A stretch of DNA of 64,000 nt from Paraburkholderia hiiakae (GCF_904848665.1 NZ_CAJHCQ010000010.1:221285-285284); one strand, 5' to 3'; shown: positions 43,872 through 52,200, counted from the first letter of the stretch. Numbers and translations: made by a program. Notes: generated from the sequence alone by a model not told the origin.

Positions 43872-45137
43872 TTATGCAAGGCTCGGGTGGGATTGATCAT
43901 CCGCCGCCTGCTCGTGCGCGGGAGGCTGAACGGGATACGGGTAATCGCGCGGTAGTCGCAACAGTAGCCATCCGGCGCAGATGAGCAGGCCCACAAACGC
44001 AATCAGCGCAGGTCGATAGGATCCCGTAGCATCATAGGCCGCTCCCATCACGAAAGGCCCGAGTCCCGTGCCGACGGTGAACACTGCGAACAGGTAGCCG
44101 TAGATCTGACCAAACGCGCGCAAGCCGAAATATCGGCTTTGCAGATAGCCGATCAGATCGACTTCCGCGCCCATGCCGAGGCCGACCAGTACCGCACCCA
44201 TGGTTGTGAGCGAAGGTTTGGCGCTGCCCAGCAGTGTCAGCACGCCCACGGCCGGCAGGATCACGAACGCGATCGCGACGTAGGGACCGAAAAGCCGGTC
44301 GAGCAGTACGCCGCACAACATGCGCCCTGCGATCAGCGAAGCCCCGATGCCCGACAACACGGCGACGGCCTGGCCCGCCGGAATGCCGCGATCAGTCAGC
44401 AGCGGCACAAGGTGCACGACGGTGCCGTTGACAACGATTGGAATGCACAGGAACACCACCGCCAGCTTCCAGAAATTCCGGTCACGCACCGCCTCGTTCG
44501 CTGCGAGCCCGGCCAGGCCGGGACCACGCACGTTAGCTTGCGCCGTGCGCGCAGCGCCAGCCGGATCACGGACGAATAGCCCGACGGCAAGAAATGCAAT
44601 GACAAACACGGTCACACCAACCGCGACATACGCGCCTCGCCATCCAAGCCTGTCGAAATACAGCTGGGTAAGGCGAGGCACGAGTGCTGCACCCAGTCCC
44701 ACACCCGTCATGGCGATGCCCATGGCTAGACCGCGCCGCCGATCGAAGGCCGCAGCGATTGCCTTCGCATAAGGCAGCGGCGCCTGGCCGCCGCTGAACA
44801 GGCCCATCATGGCGAACATGGCGAGAAACACCGCGGGGACGGCCGGTGCCAGCGACATGGCGGCGATGGCCAGCGCAAAGAGCGCAATGGCAGCCAGCGT
44901 CACGCGCCGGACCCCGCGCCTGTCGATCAGCCGGCCAGCGACGGGCGTGGCAATTGCGGCGAAGATCGACCCCAGCATGACGGCGGCGGACATCACTCCG
45001 CGATCCCAGCCGAACTCCGCCATGATGGGCTTCATCAGCACCGAGGTCGAAAACTGCAGGACCGTGACGTTACCGACCGTCAGTCCGAGAACCGAGCCGA
45101 ACACGATCCACCAGCGGCTCCTGAATATCCGTTGCAC
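43872..45137 (-). CDS. MFS transporter of aromatic cluster
   Basis: This 421-residue, 12-helix major facilitator resembles oxalate/formate-antiporter-like and monocarboxylate carriers: NVTVLQFSTSVLMKPIMAEF in helix 1, the DRRGVRRV A-motif between helices 2 and 3, GIAMTGVGLGAALVPRLTQ in helix 5 and QSRYFGLRAFGQIYGYLFAV in helix 10. I start it at GTG 45137, where CTGGAG sits 6 bases upstream; an ATG at 45266 would lie inside the flavin reductase gene. It probably imports the aromatic substrate of the cluster. Confidence 0.87.
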   Translation of the reverse strand: MQRIFRSRWWIVFGSVLGLTVGNVTVLQFSTSVLMKPIMAEFGWDRGVMSAAVMLGSIFAAIATPVAGRLIDRRGVRRVTLAAIALFALAIAAMSLAPAVPAVFLAMFAMMGLFSGGQAPLPYAKAIAAAFDRRRGLAMGIAMTGVGLGAALVPRLTQLYFDRLGWRGAYVAVGVTVFVIAFLAVGLFVRDPAGAARTAQANVRGPGLAGLAANEAVRDRNFWKLAVVFLCIPIVVNGTVVHLVPLLTDRGIPAGQAVAVLSGIGASLIAGRMLCGVLLDRLFGPYVAIAFVILPAVGVLTLLGSAKPSLTTMGAVLVGLGMGAEVDLIGYLQSRYFGLRAFGQIYGYLFAVFTVGTGLGPFVMGAAYDATGSYRPALIAFVGLLICAGWLLLRLPRDYPYPVQPPAHEQAADDQSHPSLA

Positions 45138-45207
45138 TATCGTCTCCAGTTGGTCTTTGTTGCTGGCAGGGATCCGCCGACCTGGGGCTGCGGATCCGGG
45201 TTCGTTG

Positions 45208-45705
45208 TCATGCGGTGGCGCTGTGCTCGAGGAAGCGGCCAGCATGGAACAGCAGCGGGGATTCACTGCCGTAGTGGAAGCGCTCGACGTGACCCAGAAT
45301 CATGACGTGGTCGCCGTAAGTCTCGATGCTCGACGTCCGGCATTCGAAGCACGCCAGCATGTCGCCAAGCACCGGCACGTCGCCGAGGCCTGCCTGCACG
45401 CGTTCGCTGAACGGCGCGAACTTGTCTTCAGCAGACCTTGCGAAATGGGTCGCGAGGTCTTGCTGACCTGCTGCCAGAACGTGCACGGCGAAGTAACCCG
45501 AGTCTCTGAACACGGGCAGGCTTGGAGCCTTGTCGTTCAGATACCACGCGACCAACGGTGGATCGAGTGAAACCGAGCAAAACGAGTTGATGGTCAGTGC
45601 GGCCTTCCGGCCAGCGTCAGTGCGGGTTGTGACGACGCAGACACCCGTGGCAAAGCGACCCAGTGCGTTGCGAAGTTCGCGGCTATCGATAGGGGACGTG
45701 CTCAT
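45208..45705 (-). CDS. Flavin reductase of two-component monooxygenase
   Basis: This 165-residue HpaC-like reductase makes reduced flavin with NAD(P)H for a partner monooxygenase. It shows the family's RNALGRFATGVCVVTTRTD, the flavin-binding LTINSFCSVSLDPPLVAWYL, SGYFAVHVLAAGQQDLA and the C-terminal GDHVMILGHVERFHYG. Its ATG overlaps the stop of the extradiol dioxygenase gene (ATGA), and the monooxygenase itself is encoded at 46630-47862. Family and partnership are well supported. Confidence 0.93.
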   Translation of the reverse strand: MSTSPIDSRELRNALGRFATGVCVVTTRTDAGRKAALTINSFCSVSLDPPLVAWYLNDKAPSLPVFRDSGYFAVHVLAAGQQDLATHFARSAEDKFAPFSERVQAGLGDVPVLGDMLACFECRTSSIETYGDHVMILGHVERFHYGSESPLLFHAGRFLEHSATA

Positions 45706-46616
45706 GCTTTTTCTCCAACCAGTTCAGGCGTGGCGTTCGCGCCGGCACCCGTGAAACAGCGCGGATCGCGCACCGATCCCCAGTAGTCCAGATTACCGGG
45801 CGTGGGCTCCATGCGTCGCGGCTCACGGGGATGCGCCTCAGGAAAGGCTTCCATGCCGAAGCTGTATTCCATGGTCAGACCATCCGGGTCGAGGAAATAC
45901 AGAAAGATGCTGTCTGAAGCCGGATGCCGGCCAGGTCCGAACACCACGTCCGAGCTGGCAGCCTTCAGGCGCGAGAGCGCCCGGCCGACGTCGTCGATCT
46001 CTGTCACCATGAAATTGACGTGGTGCAAACAGTGGCGTTCGAACCTGGCGATACCAATACCGTGGTGCCACGGGCTCGGCCAACAGCGCATGAAGGTGAC
46101 GAATTCACCCAGCGAGTCCGACTCCCGGAAATTCAGCACGTCACGCCAGAATTCAATGGCGCGTGCCGCGTCGGGCGTATTGAAGACAACATGCCCGAGT
46201 CGCTGGATGCGCGCGACCGACGGCTGGAAAGGACGCTCCGAGTCCGGCAGCGGCACATAGAACTCCAGCGTCGCGCCGACCAGCGGTTCGAAGATGCGCA
46301 CCGCACGCAATTGCGCGCGTGCGCGACACGTATCCGCTTCGATTTCGTGCACCTCGAGACCGGCCCGGGTGAGTCGCTCGATCAGCGGCTCGAACTGCGC
46401 GACGTTCTCCAGCATGAAACCGGCGCACCGCAGTCCCGCGTCTGGGGCCGCGTGCAGCACCAGGTTATGGTGATCGTGATCGCAGCGCAAACGGATCCCG
46501 CCATCCGCACCCGTGTCTACGTATTGGAGTCCCACCACTTCTTCATAGAAGCGGCGCGAGCGCTCCAGGTGAATGACGTTGAGTTCGACGCGCCCCAGCT
46601 TCTGATATCGGACCAT
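45702..46616 (-). CDS. Type I extradiol ring-cleavage dioxygenase (BphC-like)
   Basis: This 304-residue, two-domain VOC enzyme cleaves a catechol ring meta to its hydroxyls. Fe(II) ligands are His142 (RLGHVVFNTPD), His199 (HCLHHVNFMV) and Glu250 (GLTMEYSFG). Residues expected to bind or activate substrate are also present: His185 (SPWHHGIG), His231 (GPGRHPASD) and Tyr240 (SIFLYF). The N-terminal domain (LGRVELNVIHLERSRRFYEE) has lost its metal site, as is normal. It lies 13 bases below the flavin monooxygenase, which likely makes its catechol. Confidence 0.93.
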   Translation of the reverse strand: MVRYQKLGRVELNVIHLERSRRFYEEVVGLQYVDTGADGGIRLRCDHDHHNLVLHAAPDAGLRCAGFMLENVAQFEPLIERLTRAGLEVHEIEADTCRARAQLRAVRIFEPLVGATLEFYVPLPDSERPFQPSVARIQRLGHVVFNTPDAARAIEFWRDVLNFRESDSLGEFVTFMRCWPSPWHHGIGIARFERHCLHHVNFMVTEIDDVGRALSRLKAASSDVVFGPGRHPASDSIFLYFLDPDGLTMEYSFGMEAFPEAHPREPRRMEPTPGNLDYWGSVRDPRCFTGAGANATPELVGEKA

Positions 46617-46629
46617 CACACGCTCCCCT

Positions 46630-47862
46630 TCAATATTGGCCGCGCGGCGGCAGACCGAGGCGCATCTGCCCGTACATCGTGGACACCGCATGCCAGTTGA
46701 CGCTGATATGGTGCGCAACGGCATTGATATCGCGCCACGCGCGCTGGATACCGCTGTCCAGCTGGATGCCGGTTCCGCCCACGACGTCGTAAAGCGCGTT
46801 GATCGCCTCGACGCACAGACGTACCGCGTACGCGTGTCCGCGCCGAACCGTAATGCGCTGCTCCTTGCTCAACTTCTCACCGGCGTCCACCCACTCGGCG
46901 ACCTGTTGCAGGTCACGTTGCAGAATGAGCTGCGCGGCGTCGACAGCTGCCTCGGCTTGCGCGACCGCCGACTGGACATGCCCGAACTGGGCAATCGATG
47001 CACCGCCGCCCGAGAACGCCCCGCGCGTCGCGCGTGCGGCGATGCTGTCGACGAATTCATCGAGCGCGCCGCGCAGCGCCGCCACTGCCGGGTTGGCCAG
47101 CAACGGCGGAAAGCCGCTCAGGAAAGGCACCCGGTACAGCGCCGAATCGTGAATGTCAGCACCCGGTGCTTCCTGCTCGAGCACCTCCGAGAACGCCACT
47201 GTGCGATGCGCCGGAACAAACACTTCCTCTTCGATGACGATGTCCTTGCTGCCGGTGCCGGCCAGGCCCACCGTGAACCATGTGTCAGCAATCCGGTACT
47301 CGCCCTGCGGCACCAGCAGGAAGATCGCCCGGGGCGGTGCCCCTTCGGCCTGCTCGACCATCGCGCCCAGCGACAACCACTGCGCGTTATCGCTATTGCT
47401 GCCGAAGCTCCAGCGACCCTTCAGCCGGAAGCCGCCCTCGGCCGGGGTGGCCTTGCCAGTCGGCGCAATGCAGGAGGCAATCAGCGCGTCGGGCGACTCG
47501 CCCCACACGTCGTGCTGCGCCTGCTGCGGGAACATGCCGACCACCCACGACGCCGCGGCGCTCAATCCGTAGCACCAGCCAGTGGACGCACATCCCTGAC
47601 CGACTTCGAACGCGAGGCGGCGCAACGCCTCCAGGCCCAGCTCATATCCGCCGAAACGCCGCGGCTGAACTACCCGGTACAGACCTGCTTCCTTGAGCAG
47701 GTTGGTAACGTCTGCTGAAACGCGACGGTCCTGTTCAGTCTGACGGGCGCGCTCCGCAAGGAGGGGCCGCAGTTGTACGGCGGCCTCCAGCAGGCGTGCG
47801 AATACGTCCGTGTCAGCCGATGCCGCACCTGACGATGCGGGGGCGCTCAAAATCGGTGTCAT
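46630..47862 (-). CDS. Flavin-dependent monooxygenase, acyl-CoA-dehydrogenase fold (HsaA/HpaH-like)
   Basis: This 410-residue group D flavin monooxygenase hydroxylates an aromatic ring with reduced flavin supplied by the reductase at 45208. Motifs: LKEAGLYRVVQPRRFGGYEL near the N-terminus, FEVGQGCASTGWCYGLSAAA, the flavin region GRWSFGSNSDNAQWLSLGA, and the C-terminal helix VVGGTGIQLDSGIQRAWRDI with HHISVNWH. It matches steroid HsaA and 4-hydroxyphenylacetate C2-type enzymes by layout. ATG 47862 is used. It is first in the minus-strand cluster, divergent from the amidohydrolase gene. Confidence 0.9.
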   Translation of the reverse strand: MTPILSAPASSGAASADTDVFARLLEAAVQLRPLLAERARQTEQDRRVSADVTNLLKEAGLYRVVQPRRFGGYELGLEALRRLAFEVGQGCASTGWCYGLSAAASWVVGMFPQQAQHDVWGESPDALIASCIAPTGKATPAEGGFRLKGRWSFGSNSDNAQWLSLGAMVEQAEGAPPRAIFLLVPQGEYRIADTWFTVGLAGTGSKDIVIEEEVFVPAHRTVAFSEVLEQEAPGADIHDSALYRVPFLSGFPPLLANPAVAALRGALDEFVDSIAARATRGAFSGGGASIAQFGHVQSAVAQAEAAVDAAQLILQRDLQQVAEWVDAGEKLSKEQRITVRRGHAYAVRLCVEAINALYDVVGGTGIQLDSGIQRAWRDINAVAHHISVNWHAVSTMYGQMRLGLPPRGQY

Positions 47863-47974
47863 TCCTGGTACCTCCAAAAATATTGCAAAAGCAACCAAAC
47901 CGTGATCGAATTAAACCTCACAACAGTTGCTTTTGCAACCGTATTTAGCTGGTCACCAACCAGGAGTTACCCTG
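47863..47974. promoter_or_regulatory. Divergent promoter with 13-bp perfect inverted repeat
   Basis: TTGCAAAAGCAAC (47883-47895) and its exact inverse GTTGCTTTTGCAA (47926-47938) are separated by 30 bases, between the monooxygenase and amidohydrolase starts. One arm is 20 bases from the monooxygenase ATG and the other 36 bases from the amidohydrolase ATG, so one regulator could control both. The MarR gene at 49083 is the obvious candidate. Confidence 0.65.
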
Positions 47975-48997
47975 ATGAACACCGCAAACCCGTCATCCCA
48001 CTGCGGATGCATCGACATCCATACTCATATCGTTCCGCATAATTTCCCGGCGTACCTGGGCCGCCATCCAGGCGCCCCGTGGCCATCGATGCGCGACGGC
48101 AAGCCGTGCCACCGGCACGTCGTCATCTCATCCAAGGTGTACAGAACGGTGTCGAATCAAGCGTGGGATGTCGACATTCGACGCGACGACATGGACCGGA
48201 CCGACATCGGGCGACAAGTGCTTTCGCCGATGCCGGAACTGCTGTCGTATTGGCTCGCCCCCGAAGACGGCGCGGCGCTGGCGCGTTACCTGAATGAAAC
48301 GCTTGCTAACATGGTGACCCGGTCACCGGATCGCTTCAGCGCGCTCGGCGCTGCGCCGCTGCAGAACATCGACTGCGCGATCCGGGAACTCGAATTCGCC
48401 GTCGGCACGCTTGGGCTGGCTGGAATCGAAGTCGGCAGCAATGTGGGTGGCGTGCCAATTGGCGATCCGCGCTTCTGGCCCTTCTTCGAGGCCGCCCAGG
48501 CGTGCAACGCGGCGATCTTCGTGCACCCGTTGCGCCCGGCCGGCATGGACCGACTGGTTGGACCGGCATCACTGGAGCAGATCGTCGCGTTTCCGGGTGA
48601 GATCGGTCTCGCTGCCGCATCCCTGATTACCGGTGGATTGCTGAAACGGTTTCCGCGCTTGCGCATCGCGCTAAGCCACGGTGGCGGGGCGATCCAGGCG
48701 TTGCTGCCACGCATGCAGTTCGCCTGGGAATGCCAGGAGGCATTGCGTGAGGCCATTGCCGTAGCTCCGGTCGACGCGGCACGGGCGCTTTACTATGACG
48801 ACCTGCTCTACAGCACCACTGCTATCCGCGCACTTATCGAAACAGTGGGGGCAGACCGCGTGATGATCGGGACCGACTACCCATTCGCGATCATGGACCC
48901 CGATCCCGCAGCGCGCGTTGCCGCACTCGGATTAGATGCCACCGTCCAGGAGGCCTTACGCTGGAAAAACGCGGCCACCTGGCTCGGGCTCGAATGA
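47975..48997 (+). CDS. Amidohydrolase 2 family (ACMSD-like) hydrolase/decarboxylase
   Basis: This 340-residue metal-dependent TIM-barrel protein is related to aminocarboxymuconate-semialdehyde decarboxylase, resorcylate decarboxylases and 2-hydroxymuconate-type hydrolases. Metal ligands: HxH in IDIHTHIVPHNF, His in AIFVHPLRPAGMD, His in IALSHGGGAIQALLPRM and Asp in VMIGTDYPFAIMDPD. CAGGAG lies 8 bases before ATG 47975. Divergent from the monooxygenase across the inverted repeat, it probably acts in the same pathway, perhaps removing a carboxylate before or after ring cleavage. Confidence 0.88.
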   Translation: MNTANPSSHCGCIDIHTHIVPHNFPAYLGRHPGAPWPSMRDGKPCHRHVVISSKVYRTVSNQAWDVDIRRDDMDRTDIGRQVLSPMPELLSYWLAPEDGAALARYLNETLANMVTRSPDRFSALGAAPLQNIDCAIRELEFAVGTLGLAGIEVGSNVGGVPIGDPRFWPFFEAAQACNAAIFVHPLRPAGMDRLVGPASLEQIVAFPGEIGLAAASLITGGLLKRFPRLRIALSHGGGAIQALLPRMQFAWECQEALREAIAVAPVDAARALYYDDLLYSTTAIRALIETVGADRVMIGTDYPFAIMDPDPAARVAALGLDATVQEALRWKNAATWLGLE

Positions 48998-49034
48998 TCC
49001 CGGCCCGCACGCTTATCCGGATCCCTTAAAACTG

Positions 49035-49046
49035 TAGCTTAAGCTA
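49035..49046. promoter_or_regulatory. Perfect 12-bp palindrome before MarR gene
   Basis: TAGCTTAAGCTA lies 37 bases before the MarR ATG, in the only AT-rich stretch of the amidohydrolase-MarR gap. It is self-complementary and of a size fit for MarR autoregulation. It differs from the inverted repeat at 47883-47938, so either the protein has two kinds of site or only one is real. Confidence 0.45.
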
Positions 49047-49082
49047 TCATTCAGGTTCGAATCCGAGCGACGAACGCCATTC

Positions 49083-49676
49083 ATGACCACTTCCGATTCA
49101 GCCACGCAGGCGCAACGCGCCGCCCGCCATGCCGACACGCAGCCATTGCCCACGGAACGTCCAGATCACGATCTGGACAATTCGATCGGCTATCTGCTCA
49201 ATCGCGCGGCTAGCATCATCGCGGCGCGCTTCTCCGACGATCTGAAGTCCTGCGACATCAACCTCCAGGGCTGGCGCGTTCTGGCTGCGCTGCGCCACGA
49301 AGATCATCAGACCTTGTCCTGCCTCGCAAGTCATACGGGATCGGAACTGTCCTATTTGTCGCGAGCCGTTGGCGCACTTGAATCCAGGGGCTATATTCAG
49401 CGCAGCGAGTCCCCCACCGATCGTCGTACCATTCGGCTGTCGCTGACCCCCGAGGGGATTTCGACCGTGAATGAACTCGCCCCGCGCGCATGGCAGATCG
49501 AACGCATGTCGGTCAAGGGAGTGTCTGCCCGCGAGTTGGAAAACACGCTCAAAACCCTTCGGGCAATCTATTCGAATCTCGTCGACAACAGCGAGGACGC
49601 GCCCGTGATCAATCGCAAGCTCACTGTGGCGCGCCGCGCGCGCCGACGCGAAACGCGCGACGAAATGTCCGGCTGA
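49083..49676 (+). CDS. MarR-family transcriptional regulator of aromatic cluster
   Basis: This 197-residue winged-helix regulator has a polar 30-residue N-terminal tail and a C-terminal basic tail (RRARRRETRDEM). The MarR core is NSIGYLLNRAASIIAARFSD, LQGWRVLAALRHEDHQTLSC, the recognition helix SHTGSELSYLSRAVGALESR and wing SPTDRRTIRLSLTPEG. It lies 85 bases after the amidohydrolase gene, the last gene on the right arm, and likely responds to the cluster's substrate or an intermediate. Confidence 0.9.
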   Translation: MTTSDSATQAQRAARHADTQPLPTERPDHDLDNSIGYLLNRAASIIAARFSDDLKSCDINLQGWRVLAALRHEDHQTLSCLASHTGSELSYLSRAVGALESRGYIQRSESPTDRRTIRLSLTPEGISTVNELAPRAWQIERMSVKGVSARELENTLKTLRAIYSNLVDNSEDAPVINRKLTVARRARRRETRDEMSG

Positions 49677-49972
49677 TTCTCGTGCCGCGTCGATAGGCAT
49701 CCCGCACCCACGATCGGTGCGCATGGACTGTGGCACTTGCATGTCGCAGCGGTTCGAAGGTGTCCTAAGCTCTTCTCTGGTCACGCGCCGTTGCGTTTGC
49801 TGGCAGTCCTGCGTTTTTGGTGTGCGCGAATCGAGCTCCCAGTATTCTGCTCCGTTGACGTCAGCGCGCTGCGCGAATACATGACAGTAAAGAGCGGAAC
49901 GGAATACTAGCCCAACGGCAAGAGCAGGCGGCTAGCCATTGCGGATGTCCGATCACTCTGCCCCGTTGCACC
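49677..49972. other. Convergent intergenic region without gene
   Basis: About 300 bases between the MarR gene and the 3' end of the siderophore-reductase gene. No T-run hairpin, repeat or short gene stands out; frames here are short and biased. Confidence 0.4.
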
Positions 49973-50695
49973 TTATGCTTCGTCGCCCTTCGATCTTCTC
50001 CAGTATGCAGAAGAACGAATCGCGTCCTTATCGTGCCCTTTCCCCTCAACCAATATTTCCCGTACTGTCGCTGCGATTGCCGCTTCGGCACCGCACCATA
50101 TGTAGCCCTCTCCCGAGGGAACGTGGAATGCCCGCACTGCGTCTACGAGTGCCTGCTCGTCGTCGGCCCAGTTCACGTTGAACACGGCCTTACTTCTAAG
50201 GCGGCGCCGGTCCGCTCGATCTGCAACAAGCAAGAGCACCTGCGCGACGGCCCCGGACGGAAGCTCTTCGAGCCGACGGGCCACGGCAGGAAGCGCCGTG
50301 TCGTCTCCGATGAGCAGATGCCATTCGTAATCGGTTGGCACGATCATCGATCCGCGGGGCCCGGCGATCACCGCGCGCTGCCCCAGACGTGCCGAAGCTG
50401 CCCAATTTGAAGCGAAACCGTGCCCATGCAGGGCGAATTCGATCGTCAACTCCTTGCTGACGGGGTTAAAGCGCCGCGGCGTGTAGTCTCGCGCAACCTC
50501 TCCGTCACCAGACGGCAGGATGAGCTTCACGTGATCGTCAAAACCATCGCTCCGAAAACTGGCCAGCGCTTCGCCCGCAAACGTCAGGCTGCGGAAATTC
50601 GGACTGATCTCGTCGATGCGGATCACTTCGACGTCGCGTCGAACGGGCTCGTGCCGTACGCGAGTTACCCGGCTGCCGGTCGTCGTGGTATCCAT
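49973..50695 (-). CDS. Siderophore-interacting NADPH-dependent flavoprotein (ViuB/YqjH-like)
   Basis: This 240-residue protein reduces ferric iron bound to siderophores or catechols in the cytosol. The FAD domain has ISPNFRSLTFAGEALASFRS, KLILP and RDYTPRRFNPVSKELTIEFA; GPRGSMIVPTDYEWHLLIGD leads into the NADPH-binding domain, ending GYIWCGAEAAIAATVREILV. It is divergent from a MarR regulator, with paired operator-like sites between. In E. coli, yqjH is similarly controlled by adjacent yqjI. Family strong; iron role inferred from family. Confidence 0.92.
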   Translation of the reverse strand: MDTTTTGSRVTRVRHEPVRRDVEVIRIDEISPNFRSLTFAGEALASFRSDGFDDHVKLILPSGDGEVARDYTPRRFNPVSKELTIEFALHGHGFASNWAASARLGQRAVIAGPRGSMIVPTDYEWHLLIGDDTALPAVARRLEELPSGAVAQVLLLVADRADRRRLRSKAVFNVNWADDEQALVDAVRAFHVPSGEGYIWCGAEAAIAATVREILVEGKGHDKDAIRSSAYWRRSKGDEA

Positions 50696-50713
50696 CTGGC
50701 CACCCCATTAGTA

Positions 50714-50753
50714 GACAATGTCTCCTATGCTATAAAGATAAGGAGACAATGTC
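50714..50753. promoter_or_regulatory. Twin GACAATGTC sites in divergent SIP/MarR promoter
   Basis: The near-palindrome GACAATGTC occurs at 50714-50722 and again at 50745-50753, 31 bases apart (three helical turns). The second copy overlaps the MarR start codon and the first lies 19 bases from the SIP start. A repressor bound to both would block both promoters. The adjacent MarR protein is the likely binder. Confidence 0.65.
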
Positions 50754-51303
50754 AACCATTTCCCGGATCCGTACCCTGGCTAAATCGATGAAAGACTCTC
50801 CAGACGATTTGTTGGACCTCGTGCACACCGTCATGCATGAATACCGCTCTTTGCAGTACCGATTTCTGCGCGACGGCCCCCATGACATCACGCACATGGA
50901 TGGCAAAGTGCTCGCGTACTTCGCCGTCCATCCGGGAGCCACGCAAAGCGAGTTGGTCACCTTTAGCGGGCGCGACAAGGCTCAACTCGGGCGCCTGATC
51001 AAGGGGCTCAAAGAAAGGGGCCTGCTGGACGCGAAGGCGGATGCTACGGACCGACGCAGCATCAGGCTTTCGCTGACCGCAATGGGACAAGAGATCCACG
51101 CTGCACTTCAACGCCAGGCAAAGCGCCTTTCCGCGAAAGCTGTCGCAGGGCTCAATGCAACGGAACAGAAACAGCTCGCGAAACTGCTTCGGGCGGTCAA
51201 AAACAATCTCAGCGCAGCGGACGCGTCAGATTGCGAGGCTGATCAATGCGGGACGAAGAAGTCTGTCGTTGGCCGCACGCGGCCTGACGGGCGTGCCGTC
51301 TGA
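50749..51303 (+). CDS. MarR-family regulator next to siderophore-interacting protein
   Basis: This 184-residue winged-helix protein begins MSTISRIRTLAKSMKDSPDD. The core has LVHTVMHEYRSLQYRFLRDG, the helix-turn-helix ATQSELVTFSGRDKAQLGRL and the wing DATDRRSIRLSLTAMG; the C-terminal 25 residues are polar. The start ATG is inside a GACAATGTC site, predicting tight autoregulation. It probably represses itself and the divergent flavoprotein. Ligand or metal response unknown; a Cys pair near the C-terminus (SDCEADQC) could bind metal or sense redox. Confidence 0.88.
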   Translation: MSTISRIRTLAKSMKDSPDDLLDLVHTVMHEYRSLQYRFLRDGPHDITHMDGKVLAYFAVHPGATQSELVTFSGRDKAQLGRLIKGLKERGLLDAKADATDRRSIRLSLTAMGQEIHAALQRQAKRLSAKAVAGLNATEQKQLAKLLRAVKNNLSAADASDCEADQCGTKKSVVGRTRPDGRAV

Positions 51304-51327
51304 TCGATCGACGAACGGCTTACCGTT

Positions 51328-51366
51328 CCGGCGGGTAGGCTCAACTCCGCCGGCGGCAATTTTTTT
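51328..51366 (+). terminator. Rho-independent terminator after MarR gene
   Basis: CCGGCGG (51328-51334) pairs with CCGCCGG (51347-51353), followed 6 bases later by a run of seven T (51360-51366). It lies 25 bases after the MarR stop. Confidence 0.75.
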
Positions 51367-51598
51367 GCGGCCTTCGAATCTTTAGTCCTTTCCGGGTAAG
51401 GCAGAGCGTTGGTTTGTCCGTGCTGCGGATTGGTAATGTATCGCTGAAAGGACGGTCAACAAGGATCCAATGACGGTCACTCCCACGACAAAGCCAGTCA
51501 GCGTCCTGTTGATTTTGAACAATATGGTGTAAGGGGCTGGTCGGAAAGGCACTTCGCAGTTAGATCAGGCTAACCGGAAAATTGCATGAAGATCAAAC
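51367..51598. other. Intergenic region
   Basis: No gene, repeat or RNA recognised; leads into gene fragments on the minus strand. Confidence 0.35.
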
Positions 51599-51736
51599 CT
51601 ACCCCTGCATCCGCGCGCGGAGTTCGTCGCGGGCGTAGATCTGGTCGCCGTCGTTGGTCTCTACCTCGAATTGCTCTCGCAGGCGGTCGATCACGGACGG
51701 AAAAACTCTTCGGGTTACCAGGATTCTTTCCTTCAC
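51599..51736 (-). pseudogene. N-terminal fragment of a GhrB-like 2-hydroxyacid dehydrogenase
   Basis: From GTG 51736 the minus strand reads VKERILVTRRVFPSVIDRLR, then EQFEVETNDGDQIYARDELR, ARMQG and stop. This is the N-terminal 45 residues of D-glycerate/2-ketogluconate-type reductases (KKILVTR-VFPEVIERL-HFEVE). The NAD-binding domain and catalytic residues are missing, so it is a truncated pseudogene. Confidence 0.8.
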
Positions 51737-51791
51737 GCCAAAACTCCGCCAGGCTGAACTGGAACGGTGCTGCCGAGGAAAACGGCTGCAC

Positions 51792-51940
51792 TCACATCTG
51801 CCACGGCGCGACGGTCTCAACGGCCGTCTTGCCGTAGCGCTGCCGTGCATGCGCCACAATCTCCACGCCGATGGCTTGCTCGTCGGCGAGCGCCTTCAAC
51901 GCTGCGAGTACGATCGACGCACGGTCCACTTCGAAGAGGG
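51792..51940 (-). pseudogene. C-terminal fragment of an unidentified gene
   Basis: The minus strand gives PLFEVDRASIVLAALKALAD, then EQAIGVEIVAHARQRYGKTA, VETVAPWQM and stop, coding-like in composition, ending 55 bases before the GhrB-like fragment. It looks like the C-terminus of a helical enzyme domain, upstream of the reductase in a former operon. I cannot name the family. Confidence 0.5.
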
Positions 51941-52103
51941 GTGATCGTCCTTTTCGTGAGAATTCTGGCGATTCAAACTGAGAAGGCTCGATTAATCAAT
52001 GGCTTGCAGTGCGCTTCGATCGCACCAAACATGACGACCCGCAAAGCCTTGCCGCAGGCGACTCGATGTCAACTTAGCACCATTTTCTGCACGAAAAGTG
52101 CGA

Positions 52104-52200
52104 TTACCCCGTCTCGCGGGTGATTTCCAGATCGGCCACCCAGGCAGACCAGCTCGCCGGCTGGCCTTCAGCCCCGGCTCGCGCCGCGTCATGCAGTGCT
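52104..52200 (-). pseudogene. Scrap of a molybdenum-hydroxylase large subunit (NicB-like)
   Basis: The minus strand reads HDAARAGAEGQPASWSAWVA, then DLEITRETG and a stop. The run SWSAWVADLEITRETG matches SWSAWVVDLDVNRKTG of the cytochrome fusion at 11233-13683 and AWSAWVADVVVDRVTG of nicB. Weak similarity continues to about 52330 in shifted frames. It is a relic of another isoquinoline/nicotinate-type hydroxylase gene. Confidence 0.7.

Noticed and set aside
43872..45266. ATG 45266 as start of the MFS transporter
   Set aside because: It would overlap the flavin reductase gene by 59 bases and add a polar tail; GTG 45137 has a well-placed ribosome site.
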